From an uncultured Sporosarcina sp. (GTDB lineage Bacteria > Bacillota > Bacilli > Bacillales_A > Planococcaceae), in the NCBI GenBank assembly GCA_948469885.1, contig CAOKMT010000006.1, positions 1-64,000 of the forward strand: a stretch of DNA of 64,000 nucleotides. Reading direction: 5' to 3'. Below the pieces are notes generated by a model. The model did no database searches and was not told where the DNA came from. It was given only the letters and a program-made list of their open reading frames with translations. This document shows positions 43,325 through 54,100 of the stretch, piece after piece. Numbering within the stretch: the first letter of the stretch is position 1; each line of letters opens with the position of its first letter. A program made the translations under genes and the position numbers.

Positions 43325-43354
43325 TTGACTGAATGATCGCTCATATTCTACAAT
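43325..43354 (+). promoter_or_regulatory. Sigma-A type promoter of the Fe-S oxidoreductase gene
   Basis: TTGACT and TACAAT separated by 18 bases, about 100 bases before the ATG at 43454. This marks a new transcription unit after the B12 operon. Confidence 0.65.
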
Positions 43355-43453
43355 AGTGAAAAGGCTATCGACAGAAAAGTTCTCATCTATTACACTATTT
43401 CTAATAATTCGTTTTTGTCGACAAGTTTAGCAAAGGGGAAGGGGAGAGTTTGC

Positions 43454-45601
43454 ATGGGTCCATTGCTCATTGCCAACTGGATATTATTTCTAGGGGTTAC
43501 AGCATATGCACTTGCATTATTCACGTATTTATTGAAGACAAGAACACAATTCGTCAAACTCGGAAGAAAACAAGAGTTTGATGACAGCGTTGCAGAACGT
43601 CTGCGCAACATATGGGTGTATGTCTTTGGGCAAAAGAAGTTACTGAAGGACAAAAAGAGTGGGACGATTCACGTTCTATTTTTCTACGGATTCCTACTCG
43701 TCCAATTCGGAGCGATTGACCTTATTTGGAAAGGATTGAAACCGGGATCCCATTTACCATTAGGTCCAGTTTACGGCGCATTTACATTTTTTCAAGAAAT
43801 TGTCGTATTGACGATTCTTGTCGCGGTCGTATGGGCGTTCCATCGACGTTATGTCGAGAAGCTAGTCCGGCTGAAACGGGGTTGGAAATCGGGCTTGGTC
43901 CTTATTTTCATCGGCGGGCTTATGCTTTCGACGCTCTTATCGAATGGGATGAACATGATTTGGCAAGGGAATGCGTTGACGTGGACGGAGCCTGTCGCTT
44001 CGGCGATTGCAGCGGTATTCAGCTTCATGCCTGCAACCGGGGCTGCGACTGTGTTTTTTATTGGATGGTGGATCCATTTATTGATTTTACTGACGTTCCT
44101 GATCTATGTACCACAATCGAAGCACGCGCATTTGATCGCAGGGCCGGTCAATACGTATTTCCATCGGCTTGAAAATGCGGGAAAACTAAAGCCGATCGAT
44201 TTTGAAGCGATGGAAACGGCGGAAACGGAAGAGGACATGCCTGCACTTGGGGTCGGTAAAATTACCGATTTCACGGATATTCAAATGATCGATTTCTATG
44301 CGTGTGTAGAATGCGGTCGCTGTACGAATATGTGCCCGGCATCTGGCACAGGTAAAATGTTGTCGCCGATGGATCTGATCACAAAACTACGTGATAATTT
44401 GACGAATACGGGCGCACTTGTCACAAAGCAACAGCCTTGGGTGCCGACATTCGCGTTCAGCAATACGCAAGGGAACCAAATTGCGCTAGCCGCTGGTTTG
44501 GAAGGCGCGACGCCGGAAGAGATTTACAATCCTTCGTTAATCGGTGATGTTATTACGGAAGAAGAAATTTGGGCTTGTACGACGTGCCGGAACTGTGAAG
44601 ACCAATGTCCGGTCATGAACGAACATGTCGACAAAATCATTGATTTGCGTCGTCATCTCGTCATGGTTGAAGGGAAGATGAACCCGGATGCACAACGTGC
44701 GATGACGAACATCGAACGTCAAGGAAACCCTTGGGGATTGAACCGGAAGGAAAAAGAGAACTGGCGTGATGCACGTCCGGATCTTCATATTCCAACGGTG
44801 AAAGAGTTGAAAAAAGCGGACGAGGAATTCGAATATTTATTCTGGGTCGGTTCCATGGGTGCTTTCGACAACCGTTCACAAAAGATCGCATTGTCTTTTG
44901 CACATCTTATGAACAAAGCGGGCGTTAAATTCGCAATACTCGGAAACAAAGAGAAGAACTCCGGAGATACACCGAGACGTCTCGGAAACGAGTTTTTATT
45001 CCAAGAGCTTGCGGAATCGAATATTAAAGAATTTGAAAAAGCTGGCGTTACGAAAATTGTAACGGTTGACCCGCATGCATATAATATTTTCAAAAATGAA
45101 TATCCGGATTTCGGTTTTAAAGCAGAAGTGTTGCATCATACAGAAATGCTTTACGATTTAGTCCAAAAAGGCATTTTGAAACCGGAACATCCGATTGATG
45201 AGACGATTACATTCCATGATTCCTGCTATTTAGGTCGCTACAACGAGGTTTACGATCCACCGCGTGAAATTTTGAAAGCGATTCCGGGCGTCAAGTTGAT
45301 CGAGATGAAGCGAAACCGGGAAGATGGCATGTGCTGTGGGGCGGGCGGAGGCCTCATGTGGATGGAAGAAGATACGGGTCATCGTATCAACGTAGCACGT
45401 ACGGAACAGGCGCTTGAAGTGAGCCCTGGCATTATCTCTTCAGGTTGTCCGTATTGCTTGACGATGTTATCGGACGGGACAAAAGCGATTGAAGTCGAAG
45501 ATACGGTCGGCACGTATGATATTGCGGAATTGCTTGAGCGTTCCATTTTCGGCGAAAAGTTTGAAGCGTCGACAGCGGAAGAAGAACCGATTTTACAGTA
45601 A
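43454..45601 (+). CDS. Membrane Fe-S/CCG-domain oxidoreductase, ETF:menaquinone oxidoreductase-like
   Basis: 715 residues. Five or six N-terminal helices (about 1-230) resemble a heme b NarI-like domain. Two 4Fe-4S motifs follow: CVECGRCTNMCPASGTGKM and CTTCRNCEDQCP. The C-terminal part has two CCG-type domains, seen in FHDSCYLGRYNEVYDPPREI and MCCGAGGGLMWMEE. This is the YwjF family, for which an ETF-to-menaquinone electron transfer role is proposed (EMO). It would take electrons from the acyl-CoA dehydrogenases next door. ATG at 43454 with AAGGGGAGAG upstream; a TTG at 43415 is less likely. In B. subtilis ywjF sits next to acdA. Confidence 0.88.
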   Translation: MGPLLIANWILFLGVTAYALALFTYLLKTRTQFVKLGRKQEFDDSVAERLRNIWVYVFGQKKLLKDKKSGTIHVLFFYGFLLVQFGAIDLIWKGLKPGSHLPLGPVYGAFTFFQEIVVLTILVAVVWAFHRRYVEKLVRLKRGWKSGLVLIFIGGLMLSTLLSNGMNMIWQGNALTWTEPVASAIAAVFSFMPATGAATVFFIGWWIHLLILLTFLIYVPQSKHAHLIAGPVNTYFHRLENAGKLKPIDFEAMETAETEEDMPALGVGKITDFTDIQMIDFYACVECGRCTNMCPASGTGKMLSPMDLITKLRDNLTNTGALVTKQQPWVPTFAFSNTQGNQIALAAGLEGATPEEIYNPSLIGDVITEEEIWACTTCRNCEDQCPVMNEHVDKIIDLRRHLVMVEGKMNPDAQRAMTNIERQGNPWGLNRKEKENWRDARPDLHIPTVKELKKADEEFEYLFWVGSMGAFDNRSQKIALSFAHLMNKAGVKFAILGNKEKNSGDTPRRLGNEFLFQELAESNIKEFEKAGVTKIVTVDPHAYNIFKNEYPDFGFKAEVLHHTEMLYDLVQKGILKPEHPIDETITFHDSCYLGRYNEVYDPPREILKAIPGVKLIEMKRNREDGMCCGAGGGLMWMEEDTGHRINVARTEQALEVSPGIISSGCPYCLTMLSDGTKAIEVEDTVGTYDIAELLERSIFGEKFEASTAEEEPILQ

Positions 45602-45696
45602 ACTATATACAGATAATGTACTAAAAGAAAAATCTATAATCCGTATTAACTTTATTGATAGAATTATTAGAATTTGATATATTGATAAGTAATTGA

Positions 45697-45728
45697 AGAA
45701 GGGGTGCGTGCACTCCTTCTTTTTTTGT
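45697..45728 (+). terminator. Rho-independent terminator after the Fe-S oxidoreductase
   Basis: AAGAAGGGGT / ACTCCTTCTT (one G-T pair), then TTTTTTT. Confidence 0.88.
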
Positions 45729-45738
45729 CACTATCCGG

Positions 45739-45895
45739 TGAGCGAGCGTTCAGTCGTCCGTTTGCCAATCGAACAGCGGGGGGTTCGATTTGTCGCATTT
45801 CTGCGCTTTTTGCAGAAATTAAGACACTCTTCAGGACGTGGTGTCTTTAGCATACGTTCCTCTTTTGTTCAGCGGGCGTTAAAACACCCACTGAA
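45739..45895 (+). promoter_or_regulatory. Non-coding region with TetR-like dyad and four hairpins
   Basis: An imperfect dyad TGAGCGAGCGTTCA at 45739-45752 resembles TetR/FadR-type operators. It is followed by four inverted repeats: AATCGAA/TTCGATT (45767-45790), ATTTCTGC/GCAGAAAT (45797-45819), AAGACAC/GTGTCTT (45821-45847) and TTCAGCGGGCGTT/AACACCCACTGAA (45868-45895). No reading frame is credible. It lies upstream of the thiolase operon that ends with a TetR gene, so regulation is likely but unproven. Confidence 0.4.
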
Positions 45896-46004
45896 CACAG
45901 TGAAACAAAAACGCAATCACTTCATCACCTAAAGGGGCGGGAGTCTTCTGCTGAAGAAAGGTAGAATGAAGGCGTTTTCAACAAATAGACGGAGGCGATG
46001 ACAA

Positions 46005-47192
46005 GTGGGAAGAACAGTAATTTTAGACGGTGCCCGAACAGCTTTTGGAAAATTTGGTGGAGCATTGGAGCAGCTAACGGCAAGTGATCTTGGAGGCGTT
46101 GCCATTCAAGAAGCACTTCGGCGCGCGAATGTGGAGAACAACGAAGTGGACGAAGTGATCATCGGCACGGTGTTGCAGGCGGGGCAAGGGCAAATCCCAT
46201 CAAGGCAAGCGGCGACGAAAGCGGGACTGCCGTGGGATGTGAAAACGGAAACGATCAATAAAGTATGCGCTTCTGGCATGAGAAGCGTGACACTCGGGGA
46301 TCAGCTGATTCGACTCGGGGACGAGGAAGTCATCGTTGCTGGCGGTATGGAATCAATGTCGAAGGCTCCTTATTACTTACCAAAAGGGCGTTTCGGCTTG
46401 AAAATGGGAGACACCGAGCTGGTAGACGGTTTGCTTTACGATGGGCTGACATGTGCTTTCGCCACGGACCGTGTCCATATGGGAACTTACGGCAATAAGG
46501 CGGCGAATGAGTTTACGCTCTCTCGTGAAGAGCAAGACGAATGGGCATTACGCAGCCACGAACGAGCAGTGAAAGCGATGGAAGCGGGGATATGGGCCGA
46601 AGAAATTGCCCCTGTTGAGATTCCTCAGCGCAAAGGTGAGCCCGTCATCGTCGATACAGACGAAGCACCAAGAAAGGATACATCCCTCGAAACACTGGCT
46701 AAACTACGACCGGCTTTCGGGAAAGATGGGACGATTACAGCGGGAAATGCTCCAGGTGTGAATGATGGCGCCTGTGCACTCGTTTTAATGAGCGAGAAAC
46801 GTGCTAAGCAGGAAGGAAAGACGCCTCTCGCAACAATTATCGGACACGCGGAAGTGGCAATTGAACCAGAAAACTTCCCGCAAACACCAGGTCATGTCAT
46901 CAATCAACTATTGGAAAAAACGGGGAAAAAGCTTGAAGACATTGACCTATTTGAAATTAACGAAGCATTTTCAGCCGTAGCACTGGCAAGCTCAAAAATT
47001 GCTGATCTCGATGTTGAAAAAGTGAATGTGAATGGTGGGGCAGTGGCGCTTGGCCATCCGATCGGCGCAAGCGGGGCACGGATTATCCTGACATTGGCGT
47101 ACGAATTGAAACGTCGGGGTGGCGGCATTGGTGTCGCCGCAATTTGCTCAGGCGGCGGGCAAGGCGACGCGATTATGATAGAGGTAGTTTGA
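46005..47192 (+). CDS. Acetyl-CoA acetyltransferase (thiolase)
   Basis: Degradative or biosynthetic thiolase, 395 residues. Nucleophile Cys in [63 protein letters not shown] with the catalytic histidine; and [13 protein letters not shown] with the second cysteine. GTG start at 46005 with ACGGAGGCGATG upstream. First gene of a fatty-acid or branched-acyl degradation set like mmgA in Bacillus. Confidence 0.93.
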   Translation: MGRTVILDGARTAFGKFGGALEQLTASDLGGVAIQEALRRANVENNEVDEVIIGTVLQAGQGQIPSRQAATKAGLPWDVKTETINKVCASGMRSVTLGDQLIRLGDEEVIVAGGMESMSKAPYYLPKGRFGLKMGDTELVDGLLYDGLTCAFATDRVHMGTYGNKAANEFTLSREEQDEWALRSHERAVKAMEAGIWAEEIAPVEIPQRKGEPVIVDTDEAPRKDTSLETLAKLRPAFGKDGTITAGNAPGVNDGACALVLMSEKRAKQEGKTPLATIIGHAEVAIEPENFPQTPGHVINQLLEKTGKKLEDIDLFEINEAFSAVALASSKIADLDVEKVNVNGGAVALGHPIGASGARIILTLAYELKRRGGGIGVAAICSGGGQGDAIMIEVV

Positions 47193-47244
47193 TAGTTGGG
47201 GAACGGGATCATTTATGAACATGCGCGATAACTGCATAAGAAGC

Positions 47245-47285
47245 GCGGATAGCATCCGCCTGAAGTGGAAATCAACAGTCTGCAA
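47245..47285 (+). repeat. Partial copy of the dispersed GCGTCCGC repeat
   Basis: GCGGATAGCATCCGCCTGAA then GTGGAAATCAACAG, related to the ends of the copies at 10911, 20257 and 59970. It separates thiolase from the dehydrogenase gene. Confidence 0.5.
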
Positions 47286-47344
47286 ACCCGACATCATACG
47301 GGGGCTTTTCAGTGGCTTTAAAAACAAAGGGGGAATGGGTTCTA

Positions 47345-48190
47345 ATGAAAAAAGTAATGGTCATCGGGGCGGGACAAATGGGTTCGGGGATTGCCCAAGT
47401 ATGTGCCCAAGCGGGGTACGCTGTTTTATTAAATGATATAAATGAAGATTCATATGATAAAGGGATACAAGTCATTACGAAAAATCTTGCGCGTAATGTA
47501 GAGAAGGGGCGGATGACTGAGGAAGAGAAAGAAGCGATTCTCGGTCGTATTTCCAAGTCACTCGATTTACAAGACGCCGAAAATGTGGACATCGTCATTG
47601 AAGCCGCGGTCGAAAATATGTCGATCAAGCGGTCGATCTTTTCGAAACTCGATGAAATTGCACCTGCACATGCTATTCTTGCTTCCAACACATCGTCTCT
47701 TCCGATTACGGAAATCGCAGCTGCAACGAACCGGCCGGAAAAAGTGATCGGCATGCACTTCATGAACCCTGTTCCTGTCATGCAACTTGTCGAGATTATT
47801 CGAGGACTCGCAACAGCGGATGAAGTGTATGAAGCAGTCGAAGCGATGACGAGAAAGTTATCTAAGACACCTGTGGAAGTGAATGATTTCCCGGGATTCG
47901 TCGCGAACAGAGTACTTATGCCGATGATCAATGAAGCAATTTATACATTATATGAAGGCGTCGCAACGGAAGAAGCGATTGACGAAGTGATGAAACTTGG
48001 CATGAATCATCCGATGGGTCCGTTGCAACTTGCTGACTTCATCGGTCTGGACACTTGCCTTTACATTATGGAAACGCTATATGAAGGGTTTGGAGATTCA
48101 AAATACCGACCTTGCCCATTGTTACGGAAATATGTGAAAGCGGGTTGGCTCGGGAAAAAAGCGGGTCGCGGTTTTTACGTGTATAGCTAA
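47345..48190 (+). CDS. 3-hydroxybutyryl-CoA dehydrogenase
   Basis: NAD(H)-dependent 3-hydroxyacyl-CoA dehydrogenase, 281 residues. KVMVIGAGQMGSGIAQVCAQ is the Rossmann start; EAAVENMSIKRSIF, ILASNTSSLPITEIAA, GMHFMNPVPVMQLVEIIRG with the catalytic histidine, and GFVANRVLMPMINEA follow, and PMGPLQLADFIGLD near the end. ATG at 47345 after GGGGGAATGG. Close to MmgB. Confidence 0.93.
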   Translation: MKKVMVIGAGQMGSGIAQVCAQAGYAVLLNDINEDSYDKGIQVITKNLARNVEKGRMTEEEKEAILGRISKSLDLQDAENVDIVIEAAVENMSIKRSIFSKLDEIAPAHAILASNTSSLPITEIAAATNRPEKVIGMHFMNPVPVMQLVEIIRGLATADEVYEAVEAMTRKLSKTPVEVNDFPGFVANRVLMPMINEAIYTLYEGVATEEAIDEVMKLGMNHPMGPLQLADFIGLDTCLYIMETLYEGFGDSKYRPCPLLRKYVKAGWLGKKAGRGFYVYS

Positions 48191-48203
48191 AGGAGGCGTG
48201 CCT

Positions 48204-49340
48204 ATGGATTTACAATTCACCGAAGAGCAACAACTGATGCGGAAGATGGTAAGAGATTTCGCTAAAAATGAAATTGAGCCGTTCATCCCGCAAATGGAAA
48301 CGGGTGCGTTTCCGCGAGAAATTGTAACGAAAATGGGAGAGCTCGGTTTGATGGGCATTACCGTCCCTAAACAGTACGGCGGTTCGGAAATGGACTTCAT
48401 CTCTTATATTATTGCTATTACCGAACTGTCTAAAGTAAGTGCTGTCGTTGGTGTTATTTTATCCGTCCATACGTCGGTCGGGATAAATCCCATTATGCAG
48501 TTTGGGAATGACGAGCAGAAAGCCCGGTACTTGCCGAAAATGGCGAGTGGCGAATACCTAGGTGCATTTTGTTTAACTGAATCATCGTCCGGTTCCGATG
48601 CCGCTTCCCTGAAAACTCGGGCGGTCAAAAAGGGAGAGCACTATGTGTTGAACGGTTCAAAAATGTTCATCACGAACGGTGGAGAGGCGGATGTATATAT
48701 CGTGTTCGCTTCGACAGATCCAGCCGCCAAAACATATGGCTTATCGGCGTTCATTGTCGATAAGGATACACCCGGTCTCCAAATCGGGAAAAATGAGCGG
48801 AAGATGGGGCTTCATGGTTCAAGAACAGTGTCTTTAACTTTCGATAATATGAAAGTACCTGTTCGAAACAGGCTAGGTGCGGAAGGGCAAGGATTTAAAA
48901 TTGCCATGGCGAATTTGGATGTCGGCCGAATCGGTATTGCAGCTCAGGCGCTTGGCATCGCTCAAGCATCTTTGGAGGCCTCCGTCCATTATGCAAATGA
49001 ACGAAGCCAATTTGGGAAACCAATTGCCGCGCAACAAGGGATCGGCTTCAAACTGGCGGATATGGCTTCGGCGGTTGAGGCGGCACAACTGCTCGTCTAC
49101 CGCGCTGCCTTTCTTCGTGCGCAAGGATTGCCTTGTGGAAAAGAAGGTTCGATGGCAAAGCTATTTGCTTCCAAAGCGGCTGTCGACAATTCGATTGAAG
49201 CCGTTCAAATTTTCGGGGGCTATGGTTACACGGAAGATTATCCAGTGGAAAGATTTTTTCGTGATGCCAAAGTGACTGAAATTTACGAAGGAACGAGCGA
49301 GATCCAACGTATTGTCATTGCCAAACATTTACTCGATTGA
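48204..49340 (+). CDS. Acyl-CoA dehydrogenase (first of two)
   Basis: FAD enzyme, 378 residues. MDLQFTEEQQLMRKMVRDFA, GAFCLTESSSGSDAASLKT, GSKMFITNGGEADVYIVFA, and IFGGYGYTEDYPVERFFRDA with the catalytic glutamate in IYEGTSEIQRIVIA. Feeds electrons to ETF. ATG at 48204 with AAAGGAGG upstream. Chain-length or branching preference cannot be read here. Followed closely by a paralogue. Confidence 0.94.
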   Translation: MDLQFTEEQQLMRKMVRDFAKNEIEPFIPQMETGAFPREIVTKMGELGLMGITVPKQYGGSEMDFISYIIAITELSKVSAVVGVILSVHTSVGINPIMQFGNDEQKARYLPKMASGEYLGAFCLTESSSGSDAASLKTRAVKKGEHYVLNGSKMFITNGGEADVYIVFASTDPAAKTYGLSAFIVDKDTPGLQIGKNERKMGLHGSRTVSLTFDNMKVPVRNRLGAEGQGFKIAMANLDVGRIGIAAQALGIAQASLEASVHYANERSQFGKPIAAQQGIGFKLADMASAVEAAQLLVYRAAFLRAQGLPCGKEGSMAKLFASKAAVDNSIEAVQIFGGYGYTEDYPVERFFRDAKVTEIYEGTSEIQRIVIAKHLLD

Positions 49341-49355
49341 AAAGGGGGAAACGAC

Positions 49356-50501
49356 ATGGATTTTAAATTGTCCGAAGAACATGCAATGATCCGAAAGATG
49401 GTGCGTGAATTTGCGGAAAAAGAAGTCGCTCCAACAGCGGCTGAACGGGACGAAGAAGAGCGTTTTGATCCGATTCTTTTTAAGAAGATGGCGGAACTCG
49501 GTTTGACCGGCATCCCTTGGCCGGAAAAATACGGCGGAATCGGCAGCGATTATCTTTCCTACGTCATTGCTGTTGAAGAACTTTCCCGTGTCTGTGCTTC
49601 CACGGGTGTGACGCTTTCCGCACATACGTCATTGGCAGGTTGGCCGCTCTATAAATACGGGACGGAAGCGCAAAAGCAGGAGTATTTGCGACCGTTGGCG
49701 GAAGGGACAAAAATCGGTGCGTACGGATTGACGGAACCCGCTTCAGGTTCGGATGCAGGCGCGATGAAGACGACTGCATATTTGGATGGAGACGATTATG
49801 TGTTAAATGGTTCCAAGATTTTCATTACGAATGGTGGCGTGGCGGATATTTACATCGTTTTTGCGGTGACGGATACTGGTGCAGTAGCAAAACGTCCGGA
49901 AACGAGCGCGTTTATCATTGAGAAAGACTTTCCAGGTTTTTCGGTCGGCAAAAAGGAGAAGAAGTTAGGCATTCGTTCGTCTCCAACGACGGAAATTATT
50001 TTTGACAATTGTCGCGTACCGAAAGAGAATCTGCTCGGTCAAAGAGGGGAAGGGTTCGTCATTGCGATGACGACGCTCGACGGGGGCAGGAATGGAATAG
50101 CGGCTCAAGCGGTTGGTATTGCGCAAGGGGCACTTGACGCTTCTGTTGACTATGCGAAAACGCGTAAACAATTCGGGAAGCCGATCGCTACAAATCAGGG
50201 GATCAGTTTTAAATTGGCGGATATGGCGACAGCAATTGAGGCATCGAGATTATTAACGTATCAAGCGGCGTGGCTGGAATCGAATGGCAAGCCGTACGGT
50301 AAAGAATCTGCCATGGCAAAACTGATGGCGGGAGATACAGCGATGAAGGTAACGACGGAGGCGGTTCAAGTATTCGGCGGTTATGGGTACACGAAGGATT
50401 ATCCTGTTGAGCGTTATATGCGAGATGCCAAAATAACGCAAATTTATGAAGGAACTCAGGAAATCCAACGTCTTGTCATCTCCCGGCTACTGACGAAATG
50501 A
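49356..50501 (+). CDS. Acyl-CoA dehydrogenase (second of two)
   Basis: 381 residues, same family as the previous gene: [80 protein letters not shown] and catalytic [14 protein letters not shown]. Next to icmF such enzymes often act on short or branched acyl-CoA, e.g. isobutyryl-CoA or butyryl-CoA (inference). ATG at 49356 follows AAAGGGGGAAACG. Stop overlaps the frame of the TetR gene. Confidence 0.94.
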   Translation: MDFKLSEEHAMIRKMVREFAEKEVAPTAAERDEEERFDPILFKKMAELGLTGIPWPEKYGGIGSDYLSYVIAVEELSRVCASTGVTLSAHTSLAGWPLYKYGTEAQKQEYLRPLAEGTKIGAYGLTEPASGSDAGAMKTTAYLDGDDYVLNGSKIFITNGGVADIYIVFAVTDTGAVAKRPETSAFIIEKDFPGFSVGKKEKKLGIRSSPTTEIIFDNCRVPKENLLGQRGEGFVIAMTTLDGGRNGIAAQAVGIAQGALDASVDYAKTRKQFGKPIATNQGISFKLADMATAIEASRLLTYQAAWLESNGKPYGKESAMAKLMAGDTAMKVTTEAVQVFGGYGYTKDYPVERYMRDAKITQIYEGTQEIQRLVISRLLTK

Positions 50502-50515
50502 TCGGAGGTGCACGT

Positions 50516-51145
50516 GTGGATTCGAAATGTGAAGTGAAATCGTCTGTAAAAGATCGAAGTTTGATTGAAGTGAGGCGGGAACAGCTAATTTGCGGTGCAG
50601 TCAAACTGTTCAAAGAAAAAGGGTTTCACCGAACGACGACACGTGAAATTGCGCAACAAGCGGGTTTCAGCATCGGCACACTCTATGAATATATCCGAAC
50701 GAAAGAAGATGTATTGTTTCTCATCTGCGACAACATTTACAACGAAGTACATCGTCGCTTGTTTACAGCGACAACAGCCCAAGGGACCGTCGAAGAAATT
50801 GAATTGGCCATCTATCGGTACTTTACATTGATCGATGATATGTCAGACGAGTTTGTTGTCATGTATCAAGAATCGAAGACATTATCGAAAGAAGCACTTC
50901 AATACGTTCTGAAGAAAGAAATGGAAATGGTCGCTTTATTTGAAAAACTGCTACAAGCTTGTGTCGATTCAGGGACGCTTCGTATCGGCCGGAAAGAAGT
51001 CGGCTTGGCTGCTCATCATATCATCGTCCAAGGACAAATGTGGGCTTTTCGCAGATGGGCGCTGTATGGGCAGTATACGATTGCAGACTATATCCAAGTC
51101 CAGACGGATCAGTTTTTCCGAGGTGTCATAGGTGACAGATCTTGA
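50516..51145 (+). CDS. TetR/AcrR family regulator
   Basis: 209 residues. Helix-turn-helix: REQLICGAVKLFKEKGFHRT, TTREIAQQAGFSIGTLYEYI then TKEDVLF. The C-terminal domain includes a long helix bundle of FadR/AcrR type (YRYFTLIDDMSDEFVVMYQE). GTG at 50516 is chosen: GGAGGTG is five bases away, inside the previous gene's end; an ATG at 50498 would add six residues. Likely represses this acyl-CoA operon in response to an acyl-CoA; the dyad at 45739 is a candidate site. Confidence 0.88.
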   Translation: MDSKCEVKSSVKDRSLIEVRREQLICGAVKLFKEKGFHRTTTREIAQQAGFSIGTLYEYIRTKEDVLFLICDNIYNEVHRRLFTATTAQGTVEEIELAIYRYFTLIDDMSDEFVVMYQESKTLSKEALQYVLKKEMEMVALFEKLLQACVDSGTLRIGRKEVGLAAHHIIVQGQMWAFRRWALYGQYTIADYIQVQTDQFFRGVIGDRS

Positions 51146-51163
51146 ATGATGGGAGGGGCAAAG

Positions 51164-54100
51164 ATGGTGACAGTTGAAGTTTATAAACCGAAACATCACA
51201 TCCGGATGGTGACAGCATCAAGCTTATTTGATGGACATGATGCATCAATTAATATTATGCGCCGCATTTTGCAGGCGAGCGGTGCAGAAATTATTCATCT
51301 TGGACATAATCGCTCTGTTGAGGAAGTTGTGGACGCTGCGATACAAGAAAATGTGCAAGCGATTGCCATGTCATCTTATCAAGGCGGCCATGTCGAATAT
51401 TTCAAGTATATGTATGATCTTCTTCAAGAACGTGGAGCCCCACATATTCGAATTTACGGTGGTGGTGGCGGTGTCATCCTGCCGAAAGAAATTAAAGAAT
51501 TGCATGACTATGGTATCGCGTGGATCTTCTCGCCTGAGGATGGGCGGAAATTGGGCTTGCAAGGGATGATTAACCGGATGCTCGAAGAATGCGATTTCCA
51601 AACAGCATCCGATTGCCGACCGGAAGACATTGATCGGCTTCACGCGGATCATCCGGAAGTACTGGCAAAATGGATCACATATGTCGAGGAAATGTACGAC
51701 CAACAGGATGATAGAACACGTGAAATTTTGAAAAAAGCACGGTCCTTATCGAAAGGCACGCCTGTATTCGGGATTACGGGAACCGGGGGTGCCGGAAAAA
51801 GTTCATTGACGGATGAATTGATCCGTAGGTTTTTACATGAACTGCCTGAGAAGAAAGTGGCGATTTTGTCCATCGATCCGACGAAACGAAAAACAGGTGG
51901 TGCGCTTTTGGGAGACCGCATAAGAATGAACGCCATCTTCGATAAGCGTGTTTTCATGCGCAGCCTTGCGACAAGGGGATCTCGTTCGGAACTTTCAGGC
52001 GCGATGCATGATGTGCTCGATATTGTGAAAGTGGCAGGATTTGACTTGATCGTCATCGAAACGAGTGGGATCGGGCAAGGGGATGCAGACATCGCGAATA
52101 TTTCGGATGTGTCCATGTACGTCATGACGAGTGAATTCGGTGCACCAACCCAACTTGAGAAAATTGACATGATCGACTACGCAGATTTGATCGCTATCAA
52201 TAAATTTGAGCGAAAAGGATCCGCCGATGCGATGAGACAAGTGCAAAAGCAATACCAGCGCAGCCATCTCCTATGGGATCAGGAACCGGGTACGATGCCC
52301 GTTTATGGTACGATCGCCAGTCAATTCAATGACCAAGGGACGAACGCACTCTTTGCGGCGATCGTTCGGAAACTAAATGAAAACTGCGGGCTCAGATGGG
52401 AGACATCCTACGATGAATCGATGAAAACGAAGAAGCAGAATGTCATTATCCCAACCGACCGTCTCCATTACTTACGGGAAATTACAGACGCGGTTCGAGG
52501 CTATCATAAGAAATCCGAAATCCAAGAGCAGCTGGCGCGAAAATTGTTCCAGCTTGAAGGGGCAATTGAAGTTGTGAAAGAACGTTCACCCGATGATGTG
52601 CTTGTCGGGTCGTTGCAGACGTTGTCCGATCATGTTCGTGAAGAACTGAGCGCTGAGTCGAAGCGAATTCTTCAAAACTGGGAAGCTTTGAAAGAAGCGT
52701 ATGCAGGAGAAGAGTTTGTGACGAAAGTGCGGGATCGGGAACTTCGTACAATCTTACGGACGAAAAGTTTGTCGGGACTGAGCATTCCGAAAATCGCGTT
52801 GCCACACTTCAAAGATTACGGAGAAATCATTCGATGGACATACAGGGAAAATGTACCGGGTTCCTATCCATTCACGGCGGGGGTGTTCCCGTTCAAGCGG
52901 GAAGGTGAAGATCCGAAACGTCAATTTGCTGGTGAAGGTACACCTGAACGTACGAACCGCCGTTTTCATTATTTATCGAAAGACGATGATGCAAAACGGT
53001 TGTCGACGGCATTCGACTCGGTCACGTTATACGGAGAAGATCCTCATGAGCGACCGGACATTTTCGGGAAGGTCGGGGAATCGGGTGTCAATGTATGCAC
53101 ACTCGATGATATGAAAAAGTTATATGATGGTTTTGACCTTTGTGCGCCCTCCACTTCTGTTTCCATGACGATCAACGGTCCTGCGCCGATCATCTTGGCA
53201 ATGTTCATGAATACAGCAATCGACCAGCAAGTTCGCTTGAAAGAGGAAGCACTCGATCGCATGTTGACGCCTGAGGAATTTATACAAGTGAAGGCGGAAA
53301 CATTGCAAGTCGTTCGGGGCACTGTGCAAGCTGATATATTGAAAGAAGACCAAGGGCAGAACACGTGCATTTTTTCGACGGAATTTGCACTTCGACTCAT
53401 GGGGGATATCCAGCAGTACTTTATCGATCAAAAAGTACGGAATTATTATTCCGTTTCAATCTCGGGTTATCATATTGCCGAAGCGGGGGCCAATCCGATT
53501 TCCCAGTTGGCATTCACGCTCGCAAATGGTTTTACGTATGTCGAGTATTATTTAAGCCGGGGGATGCACATTGATGATTTTGCTCCGAATCTATCATTCT
53601 TTTTTTCCAATGGACTCGATCCAGAATACACGGTCATTGGCCGCGTCGCGCGAAGGATTTGGGCCATTGCGATGAAGGAAAAATACGGTGCCAACGAACG
53701 GAGCCAAAAGTTGAAGTATCATGTGCAAACATCGGGACGCAGTTTGCATGCTCAAGAGATCGCCTTCAATGATATCCGGACGACGCTCCAAGCGTTGATG
53801 GCTTTACAGGATAATTGTAATTCACTCCATACAAATGCGTACGATGAAGCGATCACGACACCGACGGAAGAATCGGTGCGTCGTGCGATGGCCATCCAAA
53901 TGATCATTACGAAAGAACATGGCTTATCCAAAAACGAAAACCCGTTGCAAGGGGCGTTTATCGTGGAACAATTGACCGACCTCGTGGAAGAGGCGGTGTT
54001 GGAGGAGTTCGTCAGCTTGAACGACCGGGGCGGCGTGTTAGGCTCCATGGAAACACAATATCAAAGAGGGAAGATCCAAGAAGAATCGATGATTTACGAA

